Assembly (NCBI RefSeq): GCF_015159745.1
Contig: NZ_JADDOJ010000036.1
Location: 1-38,452, forward strand
Reading direction: 5' to 3'
Length of the DNA: 38,452 nucleotides
From: Ramlibacter aquaticus
GTDB taxonomy: Bacteria; Pseudomonadota; Gammaproteobacteria; Burkholderiales; Burkholderiaceae_C
The notes beneath the pieces are model-generated. The model did not search any database, had not been told where the DNA came from, and saw nothing but the letters and a program-made list of their open reading frames with translations. Each line of letters opens with the position of its first letter. Within the stretch, counting starts at the first letter, position 1. The position numbers and the translations under genes were made by a program. Below are positions 28,883-37,559 of the stretch, piece after piece.

Positions 28883-30567
28883 CCGACATCCGCCGAACCA
28901 TCCTGTGGGTGATCTTTGGCTTCTCCATGGTCCTTTTGTGGGACCAGTGGCAGGTGTACAACGGCCGCCAGGCGACCTTCTTCCCGCAGCCGAACAAGGT
29001 GGCCAGCGCCACCGCGGCGGCCAAGGGCGGCGCGTCCTCGGTGCCGGCGCCCACGGCGGGCGCGGCCTCGGCCGCGAACCCGGCCGCCGTGCCTGGCGCA
29101 CCGGCCGGCGCCACCGGCCTCGCCCCGGCGCCCGCCGCGGAAAAGGTGGTTGTCACCACCGACCTGCTCAAGCTGACCTTCGACACCGAGGGCGGCTCGC
29201 TCATAGGCGCCGAGTTCCTCAAGCAGGAGAACGACCAGCGCAACGGCACCCTGGTGCTGCTGTCCGACGAGCCGGGCCACACCTATGTGTCGCAGACCGG
29301 CCTGATCGGCGGCGACTTCCCGAACCACAAGACGGTGATGGCCTTCAGCGGCGAGCGCCAGCTCAAGGACGGCCAGGACCAGCTGGTGGTGCGCTTCGAG
29401 TCGCCCGAGAAGAACGGCGTCAAGCTGGTGAAGACCTACACGCTGCGCCGCGGCGCCTATGACATCGCGGTTCGCCACGAGGTGGTCAACACCGGCACCG
29501 TGCCGGTCAGCCCGCAGCTGTACCTGCAGATCGTGCGCGACGGCACCCACCTCACCAGCGGCTCGTCCTTCTATTCCACCTTCACCGGGCCGGCCGTCTA
29601 CACCGACCGCTTCCAGAAGGTCACCTTCGCCGACATCGACAAGGACAAGGCCGACTTCCAGAAGAAGGCCGACACCGGCTACGTGGCGATGGTGCAGCAC
29701 TACTTCGCCAGCGCCTGGATCCTGCCGCAGGGCATACAGCGCGACTACTTCATGCGCAAGATCGACGCCGCCGACTACGCGGCCGGCATGATCACCCCGC
29801 TGGAGAGCATCGCCCCCGGCGCGACCAAGGTGGTGGACGCGAAGTGGTTCGCGGGCCCCGAGGACGAGCGCATGCTGGAGAAGGTCGCGCCCGGCCTGGA
29901 CTACGTCAAGGACTACGGCAAGCTCTACATCATCGCCAAGCCGCTGTACTGGCTGCTCTCGCACATCCACGCGGTGATCGGCAACTGGGGCTGGTCCATC
30001 ATGGCGCTGGTGCTGCTGATCAAGGTCGCCTTCTACTGGCCGCAGGCCAAGGGCTACCAGAGCATGGCCAAGATGAAGGCCATCAACCCCCGGGTCATGG
30101 CCCTGCGCGAGCGCCTGAAGGACAAGCCGCAGGAGATGCAGCAGGAGATGATGAAGATCTACCGCGAGGAGAAGGTCAACCCCATGGGCGGCTGCCTGCC
30201 CGTGGTGATCCAGATCCCGGTCTTCATCTCGCTGTACTGGGTGCTGCTGTCCTCGGTGGAGATGCGCGGCCAGCCCTGGGTGGGCTGGATCCACGACCTG
30301 TCCGTGGCCGACCCCTACTTCATCCTGCCGGCGTTCATGACGCTGACCACGCTGCTGCAGACCGCGCTCAACCCCGCCCCGCCGGACCCGGTGCAGGCCA
30401 AGATGATGTGGATCATGCCGCTGGCCTTCAGCGTGATGTTCTTCTTCTTCCCGGCCGGCCTGGTGCTGTACTGGATCACCAACAACCTGCTGTCGATCGC
30501 GCAGCAGTGGCTGATCAACACCCGCATGGGCGTGCCGCCGCAGTTCAACCTGCCCAAGTTCCGCTGA
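28879..30567 (+). CDS. yidC: Membrane protein insertase YidC
   Basis: The inner-membrane insertase YidC/Oxa1/Alb3, 562 residues. The N-terminal helix (about 7-23) is followed by an Ala/Pro-rich linker (about 45-90), a large periplasmic beta-super-sandwich (about 90-340), and five C-terminal transmembrane helices. MNPMGGCLPVVIQIPVFISLYWVL-like sequence (here VNPMGGCLP onward) and WGWSIMALVLLIKVAFYW are typical. The start at 28879 gives MTDIRRTILWVIFGFSMVLLW, the usual beginning. It functions with SecYEG or alone, with YidD encoded just upstream. Confidence 0.98.
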   Translation: MTDIRRTILWVIFGFSMVLLWDQWQVYNGRQATFFPQPNKVASATAAAKGGASSVPAPTAGAASAANPAAVPGAPAGATGLAPAPAAEKVVVTTDLLKLTFDTEGGSLIGAEFLKQENDQRNGTLVLLSDEPGHTYVSQTGLIGGDFPNHKTVMAFSGERQLKDGQDQLVVRFESPEKNGVKLVKTYTLRRGAYDIAVRHEVVNTGTVPVSPQLYLQIVRDGTHLTSGSSFYSTFTGPAVYTDRFQKVTFADIDKDKADFQKKADTGYVAMVQHYFASAWILPQGIQRDYFMRKIDAADYAAGMITPLESIAPGATKVVDAKWFAGPEDERMLEKVAPGLDYVKDYGKLYIIAKPLYWLLSHIHAVIGNWGWSIMALVLLIKVAFYWPQAKGYQSMAKMKAINPRVMALRERLKDKPQEMQQEMMKIYREEKVNPMGGCLPVVIQIPVFISLYWVLLSSVEMRGQPWVGWIHDLSVADPYFILPAFMTLTTLLQTALNPAPPDPVQAKMMWIMPLAFSVMFFFFPAGLVLYWITNNLLSIAQQWLINTRMGVPPQFNLPKFR

Positions 30568-30585
30568 GGCCCGCGGGGCCTGCGC

Positions 30586-31950
30586 ATGCTCGCCCGGCAC
30601 AGCGATCCCATCGCCGCCATCGCCACCGCCCCGGGGCGGGGCGCGGTGGGCATCGTGCGGGTGAGCGGCGCCGACGTAGGCCCGGTGATCGACGCGGTGT
30701 GCGGCCGCCGGCTGAAGCCGCGCGAGGCCACCTACCTCGCCTTCCGTGACGCGCAGGGCGGCCTCATCGACCAGGGCCTGGCCCTGCACTTCCCGGCCCC
30801 CCATTCCTACACCGGCGAGGACGTGCTGGAGTTGCAGGCCCACGGCGGCCCCGTGGTGCTGCAGCTGCTGCTGGCGCGCTGCCTGGAAGCCGGCGCGGCC
30901 CAGGGGCTTCGCGTGGCCCAGCCCGGCGAGTTCTCGCAGCGCGCCTTCCTGAACGACAAGATCGACCTGGCCCAGGCCGAGGCCATCGCCGACCTGATCG
31001 ACGCCAGCACCGAGGCGGCGGCGCGCGGCGCGAGCCGCTCCCTGGCCGGCGAGTTCTCGCGCGAGATCCACGGCCTGCGCGACACGCTGGTGGACCTGCG
31101 CATGCTGGTCGAGGCCACCCTGGACTTTCCCGAGGAAGAGATCGACTTCCTGCAGAAGGCCGACGCCCAGGGCCAGCTCGACCGGCTGCGGGCCGCGCTC
31201 GAGGCCGTGCTGGGCCACGCCCGCCAGGGCGCGCTGCTGCGCGAGGGCATCCAGGTGGTCATCGCCGGCCAGCCGAATGCGGGCAAGAGCTCGCTGCTGA
31301 ATGCGCTGGCGGGCGCCGAGCTCGCCATCGTCACCCCGGTGGCGGGCACCACGCGCGACGTGGTGAGCGAATCGATACAGCTCGAGGGCGTCCCGCTGCA
31401 CGTGGTGGACACCGCCGGCCTGCGCGACAGCGAAGACCCGGTGGAGCGCATCGGCATCGAGCGTGCGTGGGGCCGCATCGCCAAGGCGGACGCCGTGCTC
31501 TTCCTGCACGACCTCACGCGCTGCGCGCAGCCCGCCTACCAGGCCGCCGACGCCGCGATCGCGCAGCGGCTGCCGCGGGACGTGCCGGTGGTCGATGTGT
31601 GGAACAAGCAGGACGCCGCGCCGGGCGCCGTGCCCGCCAGCGGGATCGCGCTCTCGGCCCGCACCGGCGCCGGCCTGGACGCGCTGCGCCGCCGCCTGCT
31701 GGAGATCGCCGGCTGGCAGCCCGGTGCCGAGGGCCTGTACATCGCGCGCGAGCGGCATGTGCACGCGCTGCGCCGCGTGGGCACGCACCTCGCGCAGGCC
31801 GACGCCCTGCTGGCCGCGCAGGCCCAGGCGCTGGACCTGCTTGCCGAGGAACTGCGGCTGGCGCAGAACGCGCTGGCCGAGATCACCGGCGAGTTCAGCG
31901 CGGACGACCTGCTGGGCGTCATCTTCTCGCGCTTCTGCATCGGCAAGTAG
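30586..31950 (+). CDS. mnmE: tRNA modification GTPase MnmE (TrmE)
   Basis: The GTPase partner of MnmG in U34 wobble modification. The 454-residue protein has an N-terminal tetrahydrofolate-binding domain ([22 protein letters not shown]), a central helical domain, and an inserted G domain with P-loop [11 protein letters not shown], the switch TTRDVV and DTAGLRD. The C-terminal CIGK places the catalytic Cys at residue 451. It lies 18 bp after yidC in the canonical order. MnmG is encoded about 28 kb away on the opposite strand within the same window. Confidence 0.98.
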   Translation: MLARHSDPIAAIATAPGRGAVGIVRVSGADVGPVIDAVCGRRLKPREATYLAFRDAQGGLIDQGLALHFPAPHSYTGEDVLELQAHGGPVVLQLLLARCLEAGAAQGLRVAQPGEFSQRAFLNDKIDLAQAEAIADLIDASTEAAARGASRSLAGEFSREIHGLRDTLVDLRMLVEATLDFPEEEIDFLQKADAQGQLDRLRAALEAVLGHARQGALLREGIQVVIAGQPNAGKSSLLNALAGAELAIVTPVAGTTRDVVSESIQLEGVPLHVVDTAGLRDSEDPVERIGIERAWGRIAKADAVLFLHDLTRCAQPAYQAADAAIAQRLPRDVPVVDVWNKQDAAPGAVPASGIALSARTGAGLDALRRRLLEIAGWQPGAEGLYIARERHVHALRRVGTHLAQADALLAAQAQALDLLAEELRLAQNALAEITGEFSADDLLGVIFSRFCIGK

Positions 31951-32055
31951 CCCGCGAGGCGCTTGCCGGCTGCGGATGGGCTGACAGGTTGCCCCGGCCC
32001 GCGCGCACCTGCCGCACTGTGCCGCCGGCGCAGTTTCAGGTGTAAGGAGATGTCA

Positions 32056-32074
32056 GCCCGGCTTGTGGCCGGGC
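32056..32074. other. 7-bp hairpin upstream of the CNBD gene
   Basis: GCCCGGC (32056-32062) pairs with GCCGGGC (32068-32074) around a 5-nt loop that contains most of the candidate -35 of the next gene. With no T run it is a doubtful terminator for mnmE; a regulatory hairpin or operator is possible. Confidence 0.3.
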
Positions 32075-32091
32075 AGCACGGCCACTATCGT
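32063..32091 (+). promoter_or_regulatory. Candidate promoter of CNBD gene (leaderless)
   Basis: TTGTGG (32063-32068), a 17-bp spacer and TATCGT (32086-32091) end 8 nt before the ATG at 32100. No Shine-Dalgarno is visible, so the transcript may start at or next to the start codon. Confidence 0.45.
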
Positions 32092-32099
32092 GCACAGCC

Positions 32100-32591
32100 A
32101 TGAACTCAGCCACGCTCTCCGCCACCCGCCCCGATGTGCAGGGCCTGGTCCAGGCTGTCGCACTGAACCAGACCATCGACGGGCTGGGCCTGGTGCTGAG
32201 CACCCCCAACTGGGAGCTGCTGGGCAGCTACCTGGTGCCCTGCAACCTGGCCCAGGGCCAGGTGCTGATCGAACAGGGCGGCGGCGACCGCTCGCTCTAC
32301 TTCGTCGAGTCCGGCAGCCTGAGCGTGCACTTCGAGGACTCGCAGGGCCGCATCCGGCTGGCCATCGTCGGGCCCGGCTCGGCCGTGGGGGAAGGCGCCT
32401 TCTTCTCGCGCCTGCCACGCGGTGCCACCGTGCAGGCCGCCTCGCCCTCGCGCCTGTGGTGCCTGGCGCCCACGCGCTTCGGCGAACTGCGCAACCGCCA
32501 CCCCGAGCTGGCGCTGGAGGTGGTCATGGCCCTGGGGTCGCTGGTCTCGCGCCGCCTGGTCAACAAGCCCAAGCGGGTCGCCGTCACCTGA
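32100..32591 (+). CDS. Cyclic nucleotide-binding domain protein without HTH
   Basis: A 163-residue protein consisting of one cyclic-nucleotide-binding (Crp-like) beta-roll at about residues 38-150. It includes FVESGSLSVHFEDSQGRIRLAIVGPGSAVGEGAFFSRLPRGATVQA-type sequence with the phosphate-binding cassette GEGAFFSRLPRGATV, where Glu and Arg occupy the expected cAMP-contact positions. There is no C-terminal winged helix, so it is not a standard Crp/Fnr transcription factor. A stand-alone sensor or partner subunit is the likeliest role. The ligand is not known. A longer downstream hypothetical gene follows. Confidence 0.82.
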   Translation: MNSATLSATRPDVQGLVQAVALNQTIDGLGLVLSTPNWELLGSYLVPCNLAQGQVLIEQGGGDRSLYFVESGSLSVHFEDSQGRIRLAIVGPGSAVGEGAFFSRLPRGATVQAASPSRLWCLAPTRFGELRNRHPELALEVVMALGSLVSRRLVNKPKRVAVT

Positions 32592-32710
32592 TGCCTGGCG
32601 CCCACGCGGCCCCGCGAATCCACTGGCGCGGCCCCCGGCAGGCCCTTACACTGGCCCTGCCGTATCCAACAAGGAACGCCGCGCAGGGATAGCCGGCTTC
32701 CCACCACTTC

Positions 32711-33325
32711 ATGTCGCTTCGATCGATGCTGTTTCCGGGCCGGCGCACGCCTGCCGCCGACACCCCGGCCGCCACCGTGCCCACCCCCATCGAGCCGCGT
32801 AGCACCGCGCCCGCGCCCCAGGGCGCGCCGCCCAGCCGCAAGCAGGAACGCAGCGCCCACCGCGAGCAGCTGTACGCGGTGGTACGCGAATGCATGCTGC
32901 GCGCGGGCGTGCTGTCCTCCGGCTACAAGTTCAAGGTGCTGTCGCTGGACGGCCATGGGCGCAGCTTCCTCGTCATGATGGACCTGCTCGCCGGGGCCCA
33001 GCCCCCCGCCGACCCCGCGGCCGTCGAGGACGCCATCGCCCAGGCGGCCCGGCAGCGGCATGAGATCGAGGTCGAGGGCGTGTACTGGCGCTCGGCGGCC
33101 GTGCGCACCGAGGCCGCCGCCGCCCCGGCCGAGCCCGCGGTGCCCGCGCCCTCGCCGCTGCAGGCCCTGCGCGAAGCCTTCCGCGACCGGGACCGCGAGC
33201 GCGCCGCCGCCGGCGAAGGCGGCCAGGCCCCCCGCAGCTACACGCTGCTCACGGGCTTCGAGGACACCGAGATCAGCCCGGCCCAGCGCTCCCCGCTGGG
33301 CAACACCCAGTACGGCGAGCCCTGA
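32711..33325 (+). CDS. Hypothetical protein with conserved central domain
   Basis: I do not recognise a named family. The 204-residue product has a Pro/Ala/Thr-rich N-terminus (about 10-45), a compact central part (about 45-135) with alternating helix and strand including REQLYAVVRECMLRAGVLSSGYKFKVLSLDGHGRSFLVMMDL, and a charged, probably disordered C-terminus. No signal peptide or transmembrane helix. Similar proteins appear to be common in Comamonadaceae by memory of the segment, but that needs a search. A -10-like TACACT at about 32647 could start its mRNA. It converges on the antiporter gene. Confidence 0.7.
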   Translation: MSLRSMLFPGRRTPAADTPAATVPTPIEPRSTAPAPQGAPPSRKQERSAHREQLYAVVRECMLRAGVLSSGYKFKVLSLDGHGRSFLVMMDLLAGAQPPADPAAVEDAIAQAARQRHEIEVEGVYWRSAAVRTEAAAAPAEPAVPAPSPLQALREAFRDRDRERAAAGEGGQAPRSYTLLTGFEDTEISPAQRSPLGNTQYGEP

Positions 33326-33343
33326 GCACGCCGCCCCGGCGGC

Positions 33344-35326
33344 TCAGCGCAGCAGCGCCTCTTCCGCCGCGGCCAGGGCTTCGGGCGTGCCCGACAGCAC
33401 CAGCACATCGCCTTCCGACAGGCGGCTTGCGGGCTCCGGGGCCAGGGCCCGCGCGCCCGCGCGCCGCAGGCTGACCACACGCACCCCGAGCGCCTGCAGG
33501 CCGAGCGCGTCCAGGGGCTGGCCCAGGCAGGCCACGCCCGCCGGCAGGCTGAGCGTGGACAGGCGCGCCTGGCCGATCTCATCGGCCGTGTCGTCGTCGG
33601 CGCCATGGAAGTACCCGCGCAAGAGGCTGTAGCGCGCGTCGCGTTGGTCCTGCACCAGCCGGATCACGCGCCGCATGGGCACGCCGACCAGCGCCAGGGC
33701 ATGGCTTGCCAGCATGAGCGAGCCCTCCAGGGCCTCGGGCACCACCTCGGTGGCTCCGGCCGTGCGCAGCTTCTCCAGGTCGTGGTCGTCCTGCGTGCGC
33801 ACGATCACCGGCACCTGCGGCGCATGGGCCCGCACCTGCGCCAGCACCTTCATCGCCCCGGCCACGTCCAGGTAGGTCACGACCACGGCGCTGGCGCGCG
33901 CCAGGCCGGCGGCCACCAGGGCCGGCAGCCGGGCCGCGTCGCCGAACTCCACTGAGTCGCCCGCGGCCGCGGCCTGGCGCACGCGGTCCGGGTCCAGGTC
34001 CAGGGCGATGGAGGGAATGTTCTCGCGCTCCAGCAGGCGGGCCAGGTTCTGCCCGCAGCGGCCATACCCGCAGATGATCACGTGGCGGTTGGTGTTGATG
34101 GACTTGCGCGCGATCTGGGTCATCTGCAGCGACTGCAGCATCCACTCGCTGGCCACCAGCTTCATCACGATGCGGTTGGCGTACATGACGATGAAGGGCG
34201 TGGCCAGCATGGACAGCACCATGGCCGCCAGCACCGGGTTCATGAGCGCACGGGGCAGCACGCCCTGCTCGGTGGCCAGGGTCAGCAGCACGAAGCCGAA
34301 CTCGCCGGCCTGCGCCAGGTACAGGCCCGTGCGCAGCGACACGCCCATGCTGGCGCCGAAGGCGCGCGCCAGCACGGTCACGAGCACCAGCTTGAAGGCC
34401 ACGGGCAGCACCAGCAGCAGCAGCACCAGCTCCCAGCGCTGCAGCACCAGCCGCCAGTCCAGCAGCATGCCGATGGTGATGAAGAACAGGCCCAGCAGCA
34501 CGTCGTGGAAGGGCCGGATGTCGGTCTCCACCTGGTGCTTGTACTCCGTCTCCGAGATCAGCATGCCGGCGATGAAGGCCCCCAGCGCCAGCGAGAGCCC
34601 GGCCAGCTCGGTCAGCCAGGCCAGCCCCAGCGTGACGAAGAGCAGGTTCAGGATGAAGAGCTCCTCGCTGCGGCGGCGGGCCACCAGCGTGAGCCACCAG
34701 CGCATCACGCGCTGGCCGCCCGACAGCAGCAGCGCGATCACCAGCGTCGCCTTGCCGGCTGCCAGCAGCAGCGAGCGGGCCAGGTCTTCCGGCGGGCTGC
34801 CCAGGGCCGGGATCAGCACCAGCAGCGGCACCACCGCCAGATCCTGGAACAGCAGCACGCCCATCACCCGCTTGCCGTGCTCCGACTCCAGCTCCAGCCG
34901 GTCGGACAGCAGCTTGACCACGATGGCCGTGCTGCTCATCGCCGCCGCGCCCGCCAGTGCCAGCGCCGTCTGCCACTCCATGCGCCAAAGTCCGGGCGCG
35001 AGCGCGGCCAGGAACAGCGAGCCGGCCGTGATCACCGCCAGCGTGAGCACCACCTGCAGCAGGCCCAGGCCGAACACGTGCGTGCGCATCGCGCGCAGCT
35101 TGGGCAGGTTGAATTCGAGCCCGATGACGAACATCAGGAACACCACGCCGAATTCGCCCAGGTGGCGCATGGCCTCGGGCTCCTGGTCCACGCCCAGCGC
35201 GTGCGGCCCCACGATGGCCCCCACCACCAGGTAGCCCAGCATGGGCGGCAGCCGCATGGAACGGAAGGCCACCACACCCAGCACCGCGGCGAGCAGGTAG
35301 ACCAGCGTGAGTTCCAGCGAGGACAT
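33344..35326 (-). CDS. Monovalent cation:proton antiporter-2 (Kef/YbaL type)
   Basis: An inner-membrane CPA2 antiporter of 660 residues. About 12 transmembrane helices (about 1-385) begin LELTLVYLLAAVLGVVAFRSMRLPP and contain GLEFNLPKLRAMR and GAFIAGMLISETEY. A cytoplasmic TrkA-N (RCK) domain follows, with NAD-binding GYGRCGQNLARLLE (about 417-430). A C-terminal TrkA-C domain (about 575-655) ends the protein. It resembles KefB/KefC/YbaL; the glutathione-adduct gating of E. coli KefC cannot be inferred. Divergent from kdsD across 56 bp. Probable role: K+/H+ exchange. Confidence 0.9.
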   Translation of the reverse strand: MSSLELTLVYLLAAVLGVVAFRSMRLPPMLGYLVVGAIVGPHALGVDQEPEAMRHLGEFGVVFLMFVIGLEFNLPKLRAMRTHVFGLGLLQVVLTLAVITAGSLFLAALAPGLWRMEWQTALALAGAAAMSSTAIVVKLLSDRLELESEHGKRVMGVLLFQDLAVVPLLVLIPALGSPPEDLARSLLLAAGKATLVIALLLSGGQRVMRWWLTLVARRRSEELFILNLLFVTLGLAWLTELAGLSLALGAFIAGMLISETEYKHQVETDIRPFHDVLLGLFFITIGMLLDWRLVLQRWELVLLLLVLPVAFKLVLVTVLARAFGASMGVSLRTGLYLAQAGEFGFVLLTLATEQGVLPRALMNPVLAAMVLSMLATPFIVMYANRIVMKLVASEWMLQSLQMTQIARKSINTNRHVIICGYGRCGQNLARLLERENIPSIALDLDPDRVRQAAAAGDSVEFGDAARLPALVAAGLARASAVVVTYLDVAGAMKVLAQVRAHAPQVPVIVRTQDDHDLEKLRTAGATEVVPEALEGSLMLASHALALVGVPMRRVIRLVQDQRDARYSLLRGYFHGADDDTADEIGQARLSTLSLPAGVACLGQPLDALGLQALGVRVVSLRRAGARALAPEPASRLSEGDVLVLSGTPEALAAAEEALLR

Positions 35327-35369
35327 CGCGCCATGCTACCAAGCGGGGCCGCGCCGCCACCCCGCCCGA

Positions 35370-35375
35370 TAGAAT
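35370..35375 (+). promoter_or_regulatory. -10 of kdsD, candidate leaderless start
   Basis: TAGAAT ends 7 nt before the kdsD ATG in the 56-bp gap with the antiporter. No Shine-Dalgarno is visible. A convincing -35 was not found. Confidence 0.45.
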
Positions 35376-35382
35376 CGCGTCC

Positions 35383-36360
35383 ATGACACTGGACCGCGAG
35401 CGGGCACTTCGGCTGGCCGGGGAGACCTTCGACATCGAGGCCGCGGCCGTGCTCGGCCTCAAGCAGCGCACCGGCGAGGCCTTCGCGCGGGCGGTCGAGG
35501 CCATGCTTGCCGTCGTGGGCCGGGTGGTGGTGATGGGCATGGGCAAGAGCGGGCACATCGGCCGCAAGGTGGCGGCCACGCTCGCCTCCACCGGCACGCC
35601 GGCCCTGTTCGTGCACCCGGCCGAAGCCAGCCATGGCGACCTGGGCATGATCAAGCCGGTCGACCTGGTGCTGGCCATCTCCAACGGCGGCGAGAGCGAG
35701 GAGATCACCGCCATCCTGCCCGTGCTCAAGCGCCTGGGCGTGCCCCTGGTCGCGATGACGGGCAACGCGCGCTCCACCCTGGCCACGCACGCCGACATCG
35801 TGCTGGACACCGGCGTCGAGAAGGAGGCCTGCCCGCTCAACCTTGCGCCCACCGCCAGCACCACGGCCCAGCTGGCCATGGGCGACGCCCTGGCGGTGGC
35901 GCTGCTGGATGCGCGCGGCTTCAAGAGCGAGGACTTCGCCCGCTCGCACCCCGGCGGCGCGCTGGGCCGCAAGCTGCTGACCCACCTGTCGGACGTGATG
36001 CGCACCGGCGAGGCCGTGCCACGCGTGGGCGCCGACACGCCCTTCCCGGCCCTGATGCGCGAGATGAGCGCCAAGGGCCTGGGCGCCTCGGCCATCGTCG
36101 ACGAGGCCGGCCGCGTGCTGGGCATCTTCACCGACGGCGACCTGCGGCGCCTGGTGGAGACCGGCGCCGACCTGCGCCAGGTGGCGGCGCGTGAAGTCAT
36201 GCACCCCTCGCCGCGCACCATCCACCGCGGCGCACTGGCCGCCGAGGCGGCGCAGCTGATGGAGCAGTACCGCATCACCAGCGTGCTGGTGGTGGACGAC
36301 GAGGGCCGCCTGTGCGGCGCGGTGAACAGCAACGACCTGATGCGGGCCAAGGTCATCTGA
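35383..36360 (+). CDS. kdsD: Arabinose-5-phosphate isomerase KdsD (KpsF/GutQ family)
   Basis: Interconverts ribulose-5-phosphate and arabinose-5-phosphate, the first committed step to Kdo and LPS. The 325-residue protein has an SIS domain (about 30-175) with GMGKSGHIGRKVAATLASTG and the conserved SNGGESEE, the active-site-region SHPGGALGRK at about 187-196, and two C-terminal CBS domains (about 205-325). The stop overlaps the kdsC start (TGATG), so the two Kdo genes are translationally coupled. Confidence 0.97.
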   Translation: MTLDRERALRLAGETFDIEAAAVLGLKQRTGEAFARAVEAMLAVVGRVVVMGMGKSGHIGRKVAATLASTGTPALFVHPAEASHGDLGMIKPVDLVLAISNGGESEEITAILPVLKRLGVPLVAMTGNARSTLATHADIVLDTGVEKEACPLNLAPTASTTAQLAMGDALAVALLDARGFKSEDFARSHPGGALGRKLLTHLSDVMRTGEAVPRVGADTPFPALMREMSAKGLGASAIVDEAGRVLGIFTDGDLRRLVETGADLRQVAAREVMHPSPRTIHRGALAAEAAQLMEQYRITSVLVVDDEGRLCGAVNSNDLMRAKVI

Positions 36361-36899
36361 TGGCCGCGCTCCAGTTCGCGCCCGAGCTGCTGCTCGCCGC
36401 CCAGGGCGTGCGGGTCGCCTTCTTCGACGTCGACGGCGTGCTCACCGACGGCGGCCTGTTCATGGGCGAGGCGGGCGAGTCGCTCAAGCGCTTCCACATC
36501 CTGGACGGGCTGGGCCTGAAGCTGCTGCAGAAAGCCGGCATCACACCGGTGGTCATCACCGGCCGCGATTCGGTGCCGCTGCGGCGGCGGCTGGAGGCGC
36601 TGGGCGTCACCCATGCGTGGTTCGGCACCGAGGACAAGCGCCCGGCGGCCGAGCAGGCGCTGGCGCAGCTGGGGGCCGACTGGTCGCAGGCCGCCGCCAT
36701 GGGCGACGACTGGCCGGACCTGCCGGTGCTGCGGCGCGTGGCGTTCGCCTGCGCGCCCGCCAACGCCCATGCTGAGGTGCAGGCCGTGGCGCGCTACGTC
36801 ACCCGGCTGGCGGGCGGCCACGGCGCGGCGCGCGAGTTCTGCGACCTGCTCCTGGTGGCCAGCGGCCGCTACGCCGGCCTGCTGGACGCCTACGCATGA
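36360..36899 (+). CDS. kdsC: 3-deoxy-D-manno-octulosonate-8-phosphate phosphatase KdsC
   Basis: Dephosphorylates Kdo-8-phosphate in LPS inner-core synthesis. A 179-residue HAD phosphatase without a large cap. Motif I is FFDVDGVLTDG with Asp23 and Asp25, motif II is VVITGRDS, and the late acidic motif is MGDDWPDLPVL. The family segment FHILDGLGLKLLQKAGI is also present. It starts on the last base of kdsD and is followed by lptC after 18 bp. The longer frame starting at 36312 within kdsD is ignored. Confidence 0.96.
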   Translation: MAALQFAPELLLAAQGVRVAFFDVDGVLTDGGLFMGEAGESLKRFHILDGLGLKLLQKAGITPVVITGRDSVPLRRRLEALGVTHAWFGTEDKRPAAEQALAQLGADWSQAAAMGDDWPDLPVLRRVAFACAPANAHAEVQAVARYVTRLAGGHGAAREFCDLLLVASGRYAGLLDAYA

Positions 36900-36917
36900 C
36901 GCGGGCCGGCTGAGCAC

Positions 36918-37559
36918 ATGGCGCAGGCGGGGACGCGCATCGGCGGGCTGGCGCGGCTGCGCGCCGGCTGGGACCAGATCACGGTGTACCTGCCGGTGAT
37001 CCTGATCGGCCTGCTGGCCCTGGGCACCTACTGGCTGGCGCGCAACACGCCGGTGCTGTCCACGGCGCAGGAGCGCGCCGCACCCACGCACGACCCGGAT
37101 TCCATCATGCGCGGCTTCTCGATCAAGACCTTCGACGCTGCCGGCCGGCTCAAGACCGAGGTCTATGGCACGGAAGCGCGCCACTACCCGGACACCGACA
37201 CGCTGGAGATCGACCAGCCGCGCATCCGTTCCTTCGGCGAGGGCGGCGCGGTGACCGTGGCCACCGCCGCCAAGGGTATCAGCAATGGCGACGGCAGCGA
37301 GGTCCAGCTGCTGGGCCACGCCGTGGTCACGCGCGAGGCGAGCCAGGACGCCCGCGGCCAGGCCAGGCCGCGGCTGGAAGTGCGCAGCGAATTCCTGCAG
37401 GTCTTCCTGGACACCGAACGCGTCACCACCCGCAAGCCGGTGGAGATCCAGCGCGGCCAGGACCTGCTGTCGGCCGACGGCATGGACTTCGACAACATCA
37501 CCCAGGTGCTGGAGCTGCAGGGCCGGGTGCACGGGCTGCTGCAGCCCAAGGCGCCGTGA
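36918..37559 (+). CDS. lptC: LPS export ABC transporter periplasmic protein LptC
   Basis: LptC is a single-pass inner-membrane protein that passes LPS from LptB2FG to LptA. In the 213-residue product, one transmembrane helix (about 22-45, YLPVILIGLLALGTYWLA) precedes a periplasmic beta-jellyroll with SIKTFDAAGRLKTEVYGTEARHYPDTDTLEIDQP and a later VTTRKPVEIQRGQDLLSADGMDFDN. It sits in the usual kdsD-kdsC-lptC order, but lptA and lptB do not follow; an SDR gene overlapping by four bases does. Confidence 0.95.
   Translation: MAQAGTRIGGLARLRAGWDQITVYLPVILIGLLALGTYWLARNTPVLSTAQERAAPTHDPDSIMRGFSIKTFDAAGRLKTEVYGTEARHYPDTDTLEIDQPRIRSFGEGGAVTVATAAKGISNGDGSEVQLLGHAVVTREASQDARGQARPRLEVRSEFLQVFLDTERVTTRKPVEIQRGQDLLSADGMDFDNITQVLELQGRVHGLLQPKAP

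Noticed and set aside
28711..31788. A 1025-codon minus-strand open frame opposite yidC and mnmE
   Set aside because: Antisense shadow of two certain genes; composition is His/Leu/Gln-rich with no domain pattern.
36312..36360. Longer kdsC starting inside kdsD
   Set aside because: The TGATG junction at 36358-36362 and the family N-terminus favour the start at 36360.
33579..37532. A 1317-codon open frame on the minus strand across kdsD, kdsC, lptC and part of the antiporter
   Set aside because: It is antisense to well-recognised genes, is Ala/Arg/Gly/His-rich with no family resemblance, and such frames are expected at about 70% GC with third-position G/C bias.
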